From contig PKTC01000134.1 of assembly GCA_002869305.1 (NCBI GenBank), positions 1 through 9,484 of the forward strand: DNA of 9,484 nucleotides, given 5' to 3'. The notes below the pieces were generated by a model that did not search any database, had not been told where the DNA came from, and saw only the letters and a list, made by a program, of their open reading frames with translations. The translations under genes were made by a program, and so were the position numbers. This DNA is from Marinilabiliales bacterium (lineage in GTDB: Bacteria > Bacteroidota > Bacteroidia > Bacteroidales > UBA12077). Positions 1-5,859 of this stretch are shown here, piece by piece (position 1 is the first letter of the stretch; each line of letters begins with the position of its first letter).

Positions 1-1
1 T

Positions 2-595
2 GTGGGTAAGCTTTTTTCTGCTGGTTCAAGAGTACTTACCGGAGAATCCATTTTTATGACTCATTTCACCAATCAGGGATTGGGAAAAAGAAAAGTGTCT
101 TTTGCTGCACCATATCCAGGCAAAATTATTCCAATAGATTTAAAAGAATGTGGTGGTCAAATTATAGTTCAAAAAGATGGGTTTTTAAGCGCTGCGATGG
201 GGACAAAGGTTTCTGTCACCCTTAACAAAAGATTTGGAGCAGGATTACTTGGTGGAGAAGGATTTATTTTACAAAAACTGGAAGGTGACGGGAAAGCGTT
301 TCTTCATGCAGGAGGAACCGTAATAGAAAAAACCTTGAATAACGAATCCTTAAGAATTGATACAGGATGCATTGTTGCTTACGAACCTCAAATAGACTTT
401 AACATAGAAACTTCTGGAAGTTTAAAATCAATGGTATTTGGTGGAGAAGGAATATTTCTGGCAACTTTAAGCGGAGTAGGAAAAGTCTGGCTTCAATCGA
501 TGCCTATTCGAAAACTTATTCAAAGGCTTTCACCCATGGGAAAAAATGTTAGAAAAGGAGGTAGTTCTATTTTAGGAAACTTTCTAGAAGGATAA
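2..595 (+). CDS. AIM24 / TIGR00266 family protein, 5'-partial
   Basis: The reading frame is open to the left edge and ends at TAA 593-595. About 197 residues are visible. Family members are usually around 230-270 residues, so the N-terminal part (usually with the invariant pre-G 'MxY' strand region) lies outside the window, and the GTG at position 2 is most likely an internal codon and not the start. Family marks are GESIFMTHF (residues 14-22 of the visible part), the AAPYPGKIIPIDL strand, and two glycine-rich copies of a GGEGxxLxxLxGxGKxxL pattern at about residues 84-101 and 147-164. These reflect the pseudo-symmetric beta-roll of the fold. The family includes mitochondrial AIM24 and bacterial proteins of unsettled biochemical role. 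No signal peptide or membrane segment is seen in this part. A strong terminator follows 30 bases after the stop, so this gene probably ends its transcript. Family assignment is confident; function is unknown. Confidence 0.88.
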   Translation: MGKLFSAGSRVLTGESIFMTHFTNQGLGKRKVSFAAPYPGKIIPIDLKECGGQIIVQKDGFLSAAMGTKVSVTLNKRFGAGLLGGEGFILQKLEGDGKAFLHAGGTVIEKTLNNESLRIDTGCIVAYEPQIDFNIETSGSLKSMVFGGEGIFLATLSGVGKVWLQSMPIRKLIQRLSPMGKNVRKGGSSILGNFLEG

Positions 596-612
596 TTTTA
601 AAATAACCATAA

Positions 613-648
613 CCCCCCCCTTTAATCCCCCTTTTAATAAAAGGGGGA
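613..648. repeat. C-rich imperfect direct repeat plus palindrome
   Basis: A run of eight C (613-620) followed by TTTAAT is repeated as CCCCCTTTTAAT (627-638), and the second copy is also the left arm of the terminator palindrome. The combination of two C5-8/T3-4/AAT units and a G5 right arm is far more GC-rich than the surrounding intergenic DNA. It resembles the short palindromic repeats often scattered between genes in Bacteroidota. Only one copy is present in this window, so dispersal is an inference. Confidence 0.45.
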
Positions 649-662
649 ATTTTATTTTTTTT
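626..662 (+). terminator. Rho-independent terminator after the AIM24 gene
   Basis: CCCCCTTTT (627-635) pairs perfectly with AAAAGGGGG (639-647) across a 3-base AAT loop, and T626/A648 extends the stem to 10 bp. A T-rich tract (650-662, interrupted once by A654) follows directly. This is a textbook intrinsic terminator for the upstream plus-strand gene and separates it from mnmH. Confidence 0.88.
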
Positions 663-665
663 AAC

Positions 666-673
666 TACTTTCG
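666..673 (+). promoter_or_regulatory. Candidate -7 promoter box for mnmH
   Basis: TACTTTCG matches the Bacteroidota -7 consensus TAnnTTTG at all but one position and lies 19 bases before the mnmH ATG. Short leaders like this are common in the phylum. No convincing TTTG -33 element is present. The expected place falls in the T-tract of the preceding terminator, so the call is tentative. Confidence 0.4.
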
Positions 674-692
674 TACTCTAATAAGTTCAATT

Positions 693-1721
693 ATGTCCAA
701 GAAGATTGGTGTTTCAGAATTTTATACGCTCTCAAAAGACATTCCTATTATTGATGTACGTTCTCCTGGAGAGTTCGAGACCGGACATATTCCCGGAGCA
801 CATAATATTCCAATATTTACAAACGAGGAACGTGCCATTGTAGGTGCTAAATATAAACAAGAAGGGCGAGACCCGGCTATATTGGCAGGATTAGATATTG
901 TTGGAAAAAAACTTCGCTATTTTGCTGACTCCGCAAGAAAACTCTCTGTTAAAAACACGCTTTTGGTTCATTGCTGGCGTGGCGGAATGCGCAGTTCGAG
1001 TATGGCCTGGTTGTTTGAAACCGTAGGAATTAAAACTTTTGTTTTAGAAGGTGGTTATAAAGCTTTTCGAAAATATGGGAAAAAACAACTATCAGTATCA
1101 AAAAATCTAATTATACTGGGAGGTTTAACGGGTAGTGGCAAAACAGAAACCTTATTAAAAATTAAAGAAAAAGGTGAACAGGTTATCGACCTGGAAGGTT
1201 TAGCTCATCATAAAGGATCTGCATTTGGTTCTCTGGGTCAAGATCCTCAGCTCCCCAATGAACAATTCGAAAATGACTTAATCTATGAGTGGTTATCACT
1301 TGATATTGATAAGCCAATATGGCTTGAAGACGAAAGCCATTCCATTGGCTCAAATTGGATTCCTAATGAATTATTTAAATCCATGCGCCAGGCTCCTGTA
1401 ATGAAAATGGAAATCAACAAAAAACACAGGATTGAAAGACTTGTTAATGAATATGCCGGATTTGATGCTAAATTTCTCGAAGAATGCATTTTAAAGATTG
1501 GCAAAAGACTTGGGGGTCAAAATGTGAAAGCTGCGTTAGAATCGCTTAAAAACGATCAATTAGATCGTGTTGCAGATATCACTCTAGCCTATTACGATAA
1601 AAGTTACAGTTATGGCTTAAATGACCGTTCTGAAAACTCTGTTTTCCCACTTAAACTAAATGCTGACAATCCTGAAAAAAATGCTGAAAAATTAATTGAA
1701 TTTGCAAGAAAGGTTTTGTAA
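693..1721 (+). CDS. mnmH: tRNA 2-selenouridine synthase MnmH (SelU/YbbB)
   Basis: A 342-residue cytoplasmic enzyme that converts 2-thiouridine at the wobble position of Lys, Glu and Gln tRNAs to 2-selenouridine via a geranylated intermediate, using selenophosphate. It has an N-terminal rhodanese domain (about 5-130) with DVRSPGEFETGHIPGAHNIP (21-40) and the active-site loop HCWRGGMRSSS, where Cys94 is the catalytic cysteine (equivalent to Cys97 in E. coli). A P-loop domain follows, with Walker A GLTGSGKT (144-151), DLEGLAHHKGSAFG (167-179) and the acidic motif WLEDES (210-215). Length is close to the E. coli enzyme (364). All key residues are present, so it should be active. The ATG at 693 places the rhodanese domain correctly; no Shine-Dalgarno sequence is seen. 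The gene stands alone between terminators. The selenophosphate synthetase gene selD is not in this window. Both family and likely function are confident. Confidence 0.96.
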   Translation: MSKKIGVSEFYTLSKDIPIIDVRSPGEFETGHIPGAHNIPIFTNEERAIVGAKYKQEGRDPAILAGLDIVGKKLRYFADSARKLSVKNTLLVHCWRGGMRSSSMAWLFETVGIKTFVLEGGYKAFRKYGKKQLSVSKNLIILGGLTGSGKTETLLKIKEKGEQVIDLEGLAHHKGSAFGSLGQDPQLPNEQFENDLIYEWLSLDIDKPIWLEDESHSIGSNWIPNELFKSMRQAPVMKMEINKKHRIERLVNEYAGFDAKFLEECILKIGKRLGGQNVKAALESLKNDQLDRVADITLAYYDKSYSYGLNDRSENSVFPLKLNADNPEKNAEKLIEFARKVL

Positions 1722-1760
1722 AAACCAAGGTCAAAGAAGAATTTGTATTATTTATTCAAT

Positions 1761-1790
1761 AAAAAACCCGAAACGTTTCTGCTTCGGGTT
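1761..1790 (-). terminator. Intrinsic terminator of the fabH operon
   Basis: AACCCGAA (1765-1772) and TTCGGGTT (1783-1790) form an 8-bp stem with a 10-base loop. On the minus strand the stem is followed by a T6 run (A1761-1766 on plus), placing a terminator 20 bases past the fabH stop. On the plus strand no T-tract follows the stem, so for mnmH it would be at best a weak terminator. The loop region also contains the palindrome GAAACGTTTC (1770-1779), which allows an alternative fold. Confidence 0.85.
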
Positions 1791-1810
1791 CAGTATATGT
1801 TATTTAAATA

Positions 1811-2821
1811 TTACTTTTTTACATTCTTACCGTCATATCCCCACTTCACATACATGGCTCCCCAGGTAAATCCTGCACCAAATGTTGCTAGAATTACATT
1901 ATCTCCTTTTTTCAGTTGATCTTCCCATTCCCACAAACAAAGAGGTAAAGTTGCAGCTGTTGTATTTCCATATCTTTCGATATTGATCATCACCTGATCT
2001 TTGCTTATACCCATTCTATTTGCAACAGCTTCAATAATTCTCATGTTGGCTTGATGCGGTACCAGCCATGCTAATTTCTCAGGAGTAATATCATGACGTT
2101 CCATCATTTCGACAGAAACATCCGCCATTTTTGAAACTGCCCATTTAAAAACTGGCTGTCCTTCCTGGTAAATATAATGTTCGCGAGCATCGATTGTTTC
2201 ATGACTTGCAGGTTTTGCAGATCCACCAGCTTTTTGGTGTAAATGAACCCTTCCAACTCCATCGGATTGAAGCATAGCATCTACGATACCAATATCTTCT
2301 GTTGTAGGTTCTAACAATACCGCGCCTGCACCATCACCAAAAATTGGACATGTAGCTCGATCTTGATAATCAACAATAGATGACATTTTTTCAGCGCCAA
2401 CCACTATAACTTTTTTATACATTCCAGATTCTACATATTTTGAACATGTAGCTAATGCATATAAAAAGCCAGAACAACCTGCATTTAAATCAAAGCTAAA
2501 TGCATTTCTAATATCACATTTATCGCTTATAATATTTGCAGTTGCTGGAAACTGATGATCGGGTGTAACCGTTGCACAGATAACTAAGTCAACTTCTTCG
2601 GGAGATGTATTGGTTTTTTCTAATAATTGCTTTACAGCTTTTGCTCCTACAAACGAAGATCCTTCTCCTTTTTCCTTTATAATGTGTCTCTCTTTTATTC
2701 CAATTCGTGTCATAATCCACTCATCAGAAGTGTCAACCATTTTACTTAATTCTTCATTTGTAAGGATATAATCAGGGACGTAAGCTCCAATTCCTGTAAT
2801 AGTTGCTCTCAATTTTGTCAT
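1811..2821 (-). CDS. fabH: Beta-ketoacyl-[ACP] synthase III (FabH)
   Basis: A 336-residue cytoplasmic condensing enzyme that starts type II fatty acid synthesis by joining an acyl-CoA (acetyl-CoA or branched primers) to malonyl-ACP. The thiolase fold is evident throughout: TSDEWIMTRIGIKERH (31-46), the nucleophile Cys116 in NAGCSGFLYAL, FGDGAGAVLL (161-170), His256 in VPHQANMRI, Asn286 in GNTTAATLP, and the C-terminal FGAGFTWGAMYVKW. The Cys-His-Asn triad is complete and the length is normal (E. coli 317), with a short basic C-terminal tail. The start ATG overlaps the plsX stop in an ATGA arrangement, which implies translational coupling. It is the last gene of the operon; the terminator follows at once. 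The insertion HLHQKAGGSAKPASHETIDA (193-212) is a mid-domain loop of the kind common in Bacteroidota FabH. Primer preference cannot be read from the sequence. Confidence 0.97.
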   Translation of the reverse strand: MTKLRATITGIGAYVPDYILTNEELSKMVDTSDEWIMTRIGIKERHIIKEKGEGSSFVGAKAVKQLLEKTNTSPEEVDLVICATVTPDHQFPATANIISDKCDIRNAFSFDLNAGCSGFLYALATCSKYVESGMYKKVIVVGAEKMSSIVDYQDRATCPIFGDGAGAVLLEPTTEDIGIVDAMLQSDGVGRVHLHQKAGGSAKPASHETIDAREHYIYQEGQPVFKWAVSKMADVSVEMMERHDITPEKLAWLVPHQANMRIIEAVANRMGISKDQVMINIERYGNTTAATLPLCLWEWEDQLKKGDNVILATFGAGFTWGAMYVKWGYDGKNVKK

Positions 2822-3759
2822 TTAAATGCCTCCTTGATTTTTTCAGAAAGGTTTGCTTCAATCACTTCAGCAGTGTGTAGAATCATATTTTTTATAGCCA
2901 CATCATTTGAAATTCCGTGACCGATTACAATATTTTTATTCACTCCAAGTACTGGTGTTCCACCATAGTTCTCAAAGTTAAACTTATCGAAAAACTCATC
3001 CTTTAATCCGCGCCTTCTATATAAAGTATAAAACGCTTCAGCTTCTTTTAATATTACATTCCCAACAAAACCATCGCAAACAATCACATCTGCTTTACCT
3101 TCTGTAAATAAATCATTTGCCTCAACATTCCCTATAAAATTAAAGTCTGTAGAGTCTTTCATTAGCTCGTGCGCTGATTTAGTAATCAAGTTTCCTTTTT
3201 CTTCTTCTGATCCAATATTCATTAATCCAACTTTAGGACTTGTAATGTTGTATACGTTTTCTGCATAAATGGATCCTAAAATAGCATACTGATATAATAC
3301 ATCAGGTTTGGTGTCTGGATTAAGACCTACATCAAGTAGTATGGAATGTGAACCATCTGGTTTCGGAATGGGACCCGTAATAACAGGACGAATAACTCCG
3401 GGGATCGATTTTACCGTATACATAGCTCCTACCATCATGGCTCCTGTGCTTCCTGCACTTGCAAAGCCATCAATTTCGCCTTTGGCAAGAAGTCCAAACC
3501 CTTTTGCAATACTTGAATCAGGCTTTTTTGTAAATGCTTTGGCTGGATGATCGTTCATTTCAATCACTTCGGTCGAATGAACAATATCAAAAAAATCAGG
3601 ATTTATATTCTCTCTTTTTAAAATTTCGAGAGCTTTTTCCTGATTTCCTATGAGTACAATACGATCTTCGGATGATATTTCTTTATGAGCTAAAATTGCT
3701 CCTAAAACCGTGGCTTCAGGAGCAAAATCTCCACCCATAATATCTATTCCAATTCTCAT
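2818..3759 (-). CDS. plsX: Phosphate acyltransferase PlsX
   Basis: A 313-residue peripheral membrane enzyme that makes acyl-phosphate from acyl-ACP, the acyl donor for PlsY in phosphatidic acid synthesis. Marks are RIGIDIMGGDFAP at the N-terminus (2-14), SAGSTGAMM (101-109), RPVITGPIP (124-132), LLDVGLNPD (141-149, where many other phyla have VGAN), VGLMNIGSEEEKGN (177-190), VCDGFVGNVILK (227-238) and GGTPVLGVN (266-274) before GHG. The length is slightly below B. subtilis (333) and E. coli (356) PlsX, but no core motif is missing. It lies 19 bases after rpmF and overlaps fabH by 4 bases. The leader AAAGAAATC contains at most a weak ribosome binding site. The pairing plsX-fabH is conserved across many bacteria, and places phospholipid and fatty acid initiation under one transcript. 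No catalytic doubt. Confidence 0.96.
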   Translation of the reverse strand: MRIGIDIMGGDFAPEATVLGAILAHKEISSEDRIVLIGNQEKALEILKRENINPDFFDIVHSTEVIEMNDHPAKAFTKKPDSSIAKGFGLLAKGEIDGFASAGSTGAMMVGAMYTVKSIPGVIRPVITGPIPKPDGSHSILLDVGLNPDTKPDVLYQYAILGSIYAENVYNITSPKVGLMNIGSEEEKGNLITKSAHELMKDSTDFNFIGNVEANDLFTEGKADVIVCDGFVGNVILKEAEAFYTLYRRRGLKDEFFDKFNFENYGGTPVLGVNKNIVIGHGISNDVAIKNMILHTAEVIEANLSEKIKEAFK

Positions 3760-3778
3760 ACGGATTTGATTTCTTTAA

Positions 3779-3964
3779 CTATGCTTTTACTTCTTTATCT
3801 ACAGCTAATTGTCCTTTGTAATATCCGCACTCAGGACACACTCTGTGATATTCGTGTGTAGCACCGCAATTTGAACATGAAGCCACAGTTGGAGCTGTTG
3901 CTTTGTAATGCGTTCTTCTCTTGTCTCTTCTCTGTTTCGATGTCTTTCTCTTTGGATGTGCCAT
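3779..3964 (-). CDS. rpmF: 50S ribosomal protein L32
   Basis: A 61-residue basic protein of the large ribosomal subunit. It opens with MAHPKRKTSKQRRDKRRTHY, the standard L32 N-terminus, and carries an intact zinc-ribbon: Cys30-x2-Cys33 and Cys43-x2-Cys46. This is therefore the zinc-binding (C+) form; there is no cysteine-free paralogue in the window. It begins 5 bases after the stop of the DUF177 gene and ends 19 bases before plsX, the classical yceD-rpmF-plsX order. The C-terminal extension QLAVDKEVKA is short and acidic/basic mixed, as in many L32 proteins. Confidence 0.97.
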   Translation of the reverse strand: MAHPKRKTSKQRRDKRRTHYKATAPTVASCSNCGATHEYHRVCPECGYYKGQLAVDKEVKA

Positions 3965-3969
3965 TTCTA

Positions 3970-4509
3970 CTAATTATTATTGTTTGCCATTAAATTTCTT
4001 AAATCTTCCCACCTTGGATCTATATCCTCTTCGGCGGGCTCATCTGTTTTATAATTACCTAATTTTTCTAACATTTCAGGATTACAAGTTGATTCCCCAT
4101 TTTCATCTTCGGGGTGAACTCGCTTCAATGGAATACTTAAATTAATGCTTTCATAAATGTAGTGAGATATATCTAGCTCGTTTTCGGCAGGCGATAAACA
4201 AATTACATCATCTGCTAATTCCGTATCTTTCTCAGAAAATTTAACAAATAATTTTCCTTGGTAATTAACTGGTTGAATATATTCATCTAAACATCTGTCG
4301 CATGTTAGCTCTACCACGCCATTAATCTGAAAGTCAAGTTCTAAAAAAGTAGACTTTTTATCTAAATCAAGTTTTACTTTTAAAGATCCCTTTTCAATAT
4401 CAGAGTATTCCAAATTCTCAAAGAACATATTGTCAACATCGAACTCGAATTCATGTTTTCCTGTTGATAAGCCCTGGTAAACAATTCGATATTTCGATAA
4501 TTGATTCAT
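3970..4509 (-). CDS. DUF177 (YceD) family protein, start at 4509
   Basis: Translated from ATG 4507-4509 it gives 179 residues beginning MNQLSKYRIV. DUF177/YceD proteins act in 23S rRNA accumulation or large-subunit assembly in E. coli and plastids and are usually found before rpmF, as here. Visible family marks are LTCDRCLDEY (69-77, with Cys70 and Cys73), the region from about 108 to 131 (PAENELDISHYIYESINLSIP) and the C-terminal motif DPRWEDLRNL. The frame can be extended to an ATG at 4590 (206 residues), but that extra peptide is rich in Phe and Leu from AT-rich DNA, and a promoter -7 box lies inside it at 4534-4541. The ATG at 4509 has a strong Shine-Dalgarno, GGAGGGG (4511-4517), 1 to 5 bases upstream. 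The gene ends in tandem TAG stops (3972-3967) before rpmF. Confidence 0.9.
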   Translation of the reverse strand: MNQLSKYRIVYQGLSTGKHEFEFDVDNMFFENLEYSDIEKGSLKVKLDLDKKSTFLELDFQINGVVELTCDRCLDEYIQPVNYQGKLFVKFSEKDTELADDVICLSPAENELDISHYIYESINLSIPLKRVHPEDENGESTCNPEMLEKLGNYKTDEPAEEDIDPRWEDLRNLMANNNN

Positions 4510-4510
4510 T

Positions 4511-4518
4511 CCCCTCCT
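4511..4518 (-). promoter_or_regulatory. Strong Shine-Dalgarno deciding the DUF177 start
   Basis: On the minus strand the sequence AGGAGGGGA runs directly up to the ATG at 4509. It is the best anti-16S match in the window, and unusual since most genes here have none. It supports the 179-residue form over the longer frame. Confidence 0.7.
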
Positions 4519-4533
4519 AAAAATTACATCGTG

Positions 4534-4541
4534 CAAAAGTA
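4534..4541 (-). promoter_or_regulatory. -7 promoter box of the DUF177-rpmF-plsX-fabH operon
   Basis: TACTTTTG on the minus strand matches TAnnTTTG fully and lies 24 bases before the ATG at 4509. The expected -33 zone (around 4560-4570) is T-rich (TTTT) but has no clear TTTG. The same 8-mer is found before the AsmA gene. It explains how the operon can be expressed independently of the kinase gene upstream. Confidence 0.6.
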
Positions 4542-4635
4542 TAAATTTATATTTGAATAAAAAAAGAAAAAATGATTCAAAGCTTTCCATTTACTGCTGC
4601 TATAAATCAAATTAAAATCTTAGGATAAAATTTAT

Positions 4636-5787
4636 TTATTTTTTTAACACAATACGCATGTTGGTCCCTTTATCTATTTCAGAATGATTTACGAATATTT
4701 TTCCGTCATGATACATTTCGATAATTCTTTTTGAAAGAGACAATCCTAATCCCCAACCTCTTTGTTTTGTGGTATAGCCCGGTTGAAAAATAGTTTTGTA
4801 TTTTGATTTTGGCAATCCCTTTCCTTCATCAATAATGTCGATAAAAAGGAACTGGATTCTGTCATCAATATTGATTGAAATGGTTCCGTTTCCTTCCATC
4901 GAATCAATGGCATTCTTAAATAGATTTTCAATAACCCATTCAAAGAGTGATGAATTAAAAGGAACCAGAACTTGATCATTTTCAGAAAAATTTGGGTTAA
5001 ACTTCACTTTTTCAGATGATCGTGCCTTTATATACTGAATTGCGTGTGCTAACACTTTAATAATATCTTGCTTTTTGAGCTTTGGTGCTGACCCTATTTT
5101 TGAGAATCGTTCGGTAATTTTTTCCAATCGATTCACATCTTTTTCGAATTCGGTGACGACTTTTTCGTCAACCTTTTTTAAGCGAAGTAGTTCAAGGCTG
5201 GCCATTAAAGATGAAGTTGGAGTGCCCAGCTGGTGAGCTGTTTCTTTTGCCATTCCGACCCACACCTGATTTTGCTCCGCTTTTCGTGATGCGCTAAACG
5301 CAATGTATGAAACTACTAAGAACAATGATATTACACCAAACTGAATGATAGGAAAATAAAACAGCCTGGTTAATAAAATGGATTCTTTATAGTAGATAAA
5401 GTTTTTATTTCCATCGAGCAAGACAATTTCAATGGGATCATTATCCTTTTTCATTTTCTCGAGTTGCTTACTCAAATATTCAAGATCATTATCTCGATTT
5501 GGATCTAAATTTCTTGATGATATTATCTGTCCCTTCATATCAGTGAGAATTACCGGGACAGTTTCGTTGTTTTTAATTACCTCAAGTATAAATGTATAGT
5601 CCTTATCAGCATTATCTAAAGCTGAAAGCTGTCTCATCCCCAAGGCCCATAGTTCAACTTTTTTTCGCTCTTCGACAGATAGCTTTTGGGCAAGATTGTT
5701 TGTTATAACAAAAGTTAAAACGCCTATTATTACCGCCACGATAAGCAATACAAATTTCCATTTTTGTTTTTTGGTATAAATATTCAA
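4636..5787 (-). CDS. Orphan membrane sensor histidine kinase (TTG start)
   Basis: A 383-residue kinase. TM1 is about residues 11-30, an extracytoplasmic sensor segment about 31-140 (PVILTDMKGQIISSRN, 78-92, looks PAS/Cache-like), and TM2 about 141-166. The H-box is MAKETAHQLGTPTSSLMASLE with phosphoacceptor His185, a Bacteroidota-type variant of the usual HExxTP. The ATPase domain has N-box ENLFKNAIDSM (287-297, Asn288/Asn292), G1 DEGKGLP (320-326), FQPGYTTK (334-341) and G2 GWGLGLSLSKR (344-354). All catalytic parts are present. No response regulator is next to it. The first in-frame ATG is at residue 51, beyond TM1, so the start must be the TTG at 5787 (the frame stays open upstream only to TAG 5826-5824, with no ATG or GTG). 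The signal and the partner are unknown. Confidence 0.9.
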   Translation of the reverse strand: MNIYTKKQKWKFVLLIVAVIIGVLTFVITNNLAQKLSVEERKKVELWALGMRQLSALDNADKDYTFILEVIKNNETVPVILTDMKGQIISSRNLDPNRDNDLEYLSKQLEKMKKDNDPIEIVLLDGNKNFIYYKESILLTRLFYFPIIQFGVISLFLVVSYIAFSASRKAEQNQVWVGMAKETAHQLGTPTSSLMASLELLRLKKVDEKVVTEFEKDVNRLEKITERFSKIGSAPKLKKQDIIKVLAHAIQYIKARSSEKVKFNPNFSENDQVLVPFNSSLFEWVIENLFKNAIDSMEGNGTISINIDDRIQFLFIDIIDEGKGLPKSKYKTIFQPGYTTKQRGWGLGLSLSKRIIEMYHDGKIFVNHSEIDKGTNMRIVLKK

Positions 5788-5809
5788 AGCGGTAATCTTA
5801 AATAAAGGG

Positions 5810-5839
5810 TAAAAATAACAATCCTATTCATTTATCGAA
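5810..5839 (-). promoter_or_regulatory. Tentative promoter of the histidine kinase gene
   Basis: On the minus strand TATTTTTA (5810-5817) is a 7 of 8 match to TAnnTTTG, and TTCG (5836-5839) lies 18 bases upstream as a weak -33 candidate. It sits in the 72-base gap after the AsmA gene, which contains no convincing terminator. Read-through from the AsmA gene is an equally good explanation for kinase expression. Confidence 0.25.
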
Positions 5840-5859
5840 TAAAAATAAAGGAATTTTAG

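Noticed and set aside
2..4. GTG at the left edge as the true start of the AIM24-family gene
   Set aside because: The family normally has about 40-60 more residues before the GESxFM motif region, and the frame is open to the edge, so the gene is cut by the window.
1722..1760. Separate terminator for mnmH on the plus strand
   Set aside because: No hairpin with a T-tract is present; only the fabH terminator is nearby, and its stem lacks a T-run on the plus side.
3921..4145. Plus-strand reading frame of 74 codons across the rpmF/DUF177 junction
   Set aside because: It lies opposite two well-supported genes, has no family features, and its residues look like translated antisense sequence.
4510..4590. 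N-terminal extension of the DUF177 gene to the ATG at 4590
   Set aside because: Its 27 residues are low-complexity (Phe, Leu, Lys) and the promoter box at 4534-4541 and the Shine-Dalgarno at 4511-4517 point to the ATG at 4509.
5826..5842. Possible hairpin TATTC...GAATA between the AsmA and kinase genes
   Set aside because: Stem of only five A/T-rich pairs with a 7-base loop and no following T-tract on the relevant strand; too weak for a terminator.
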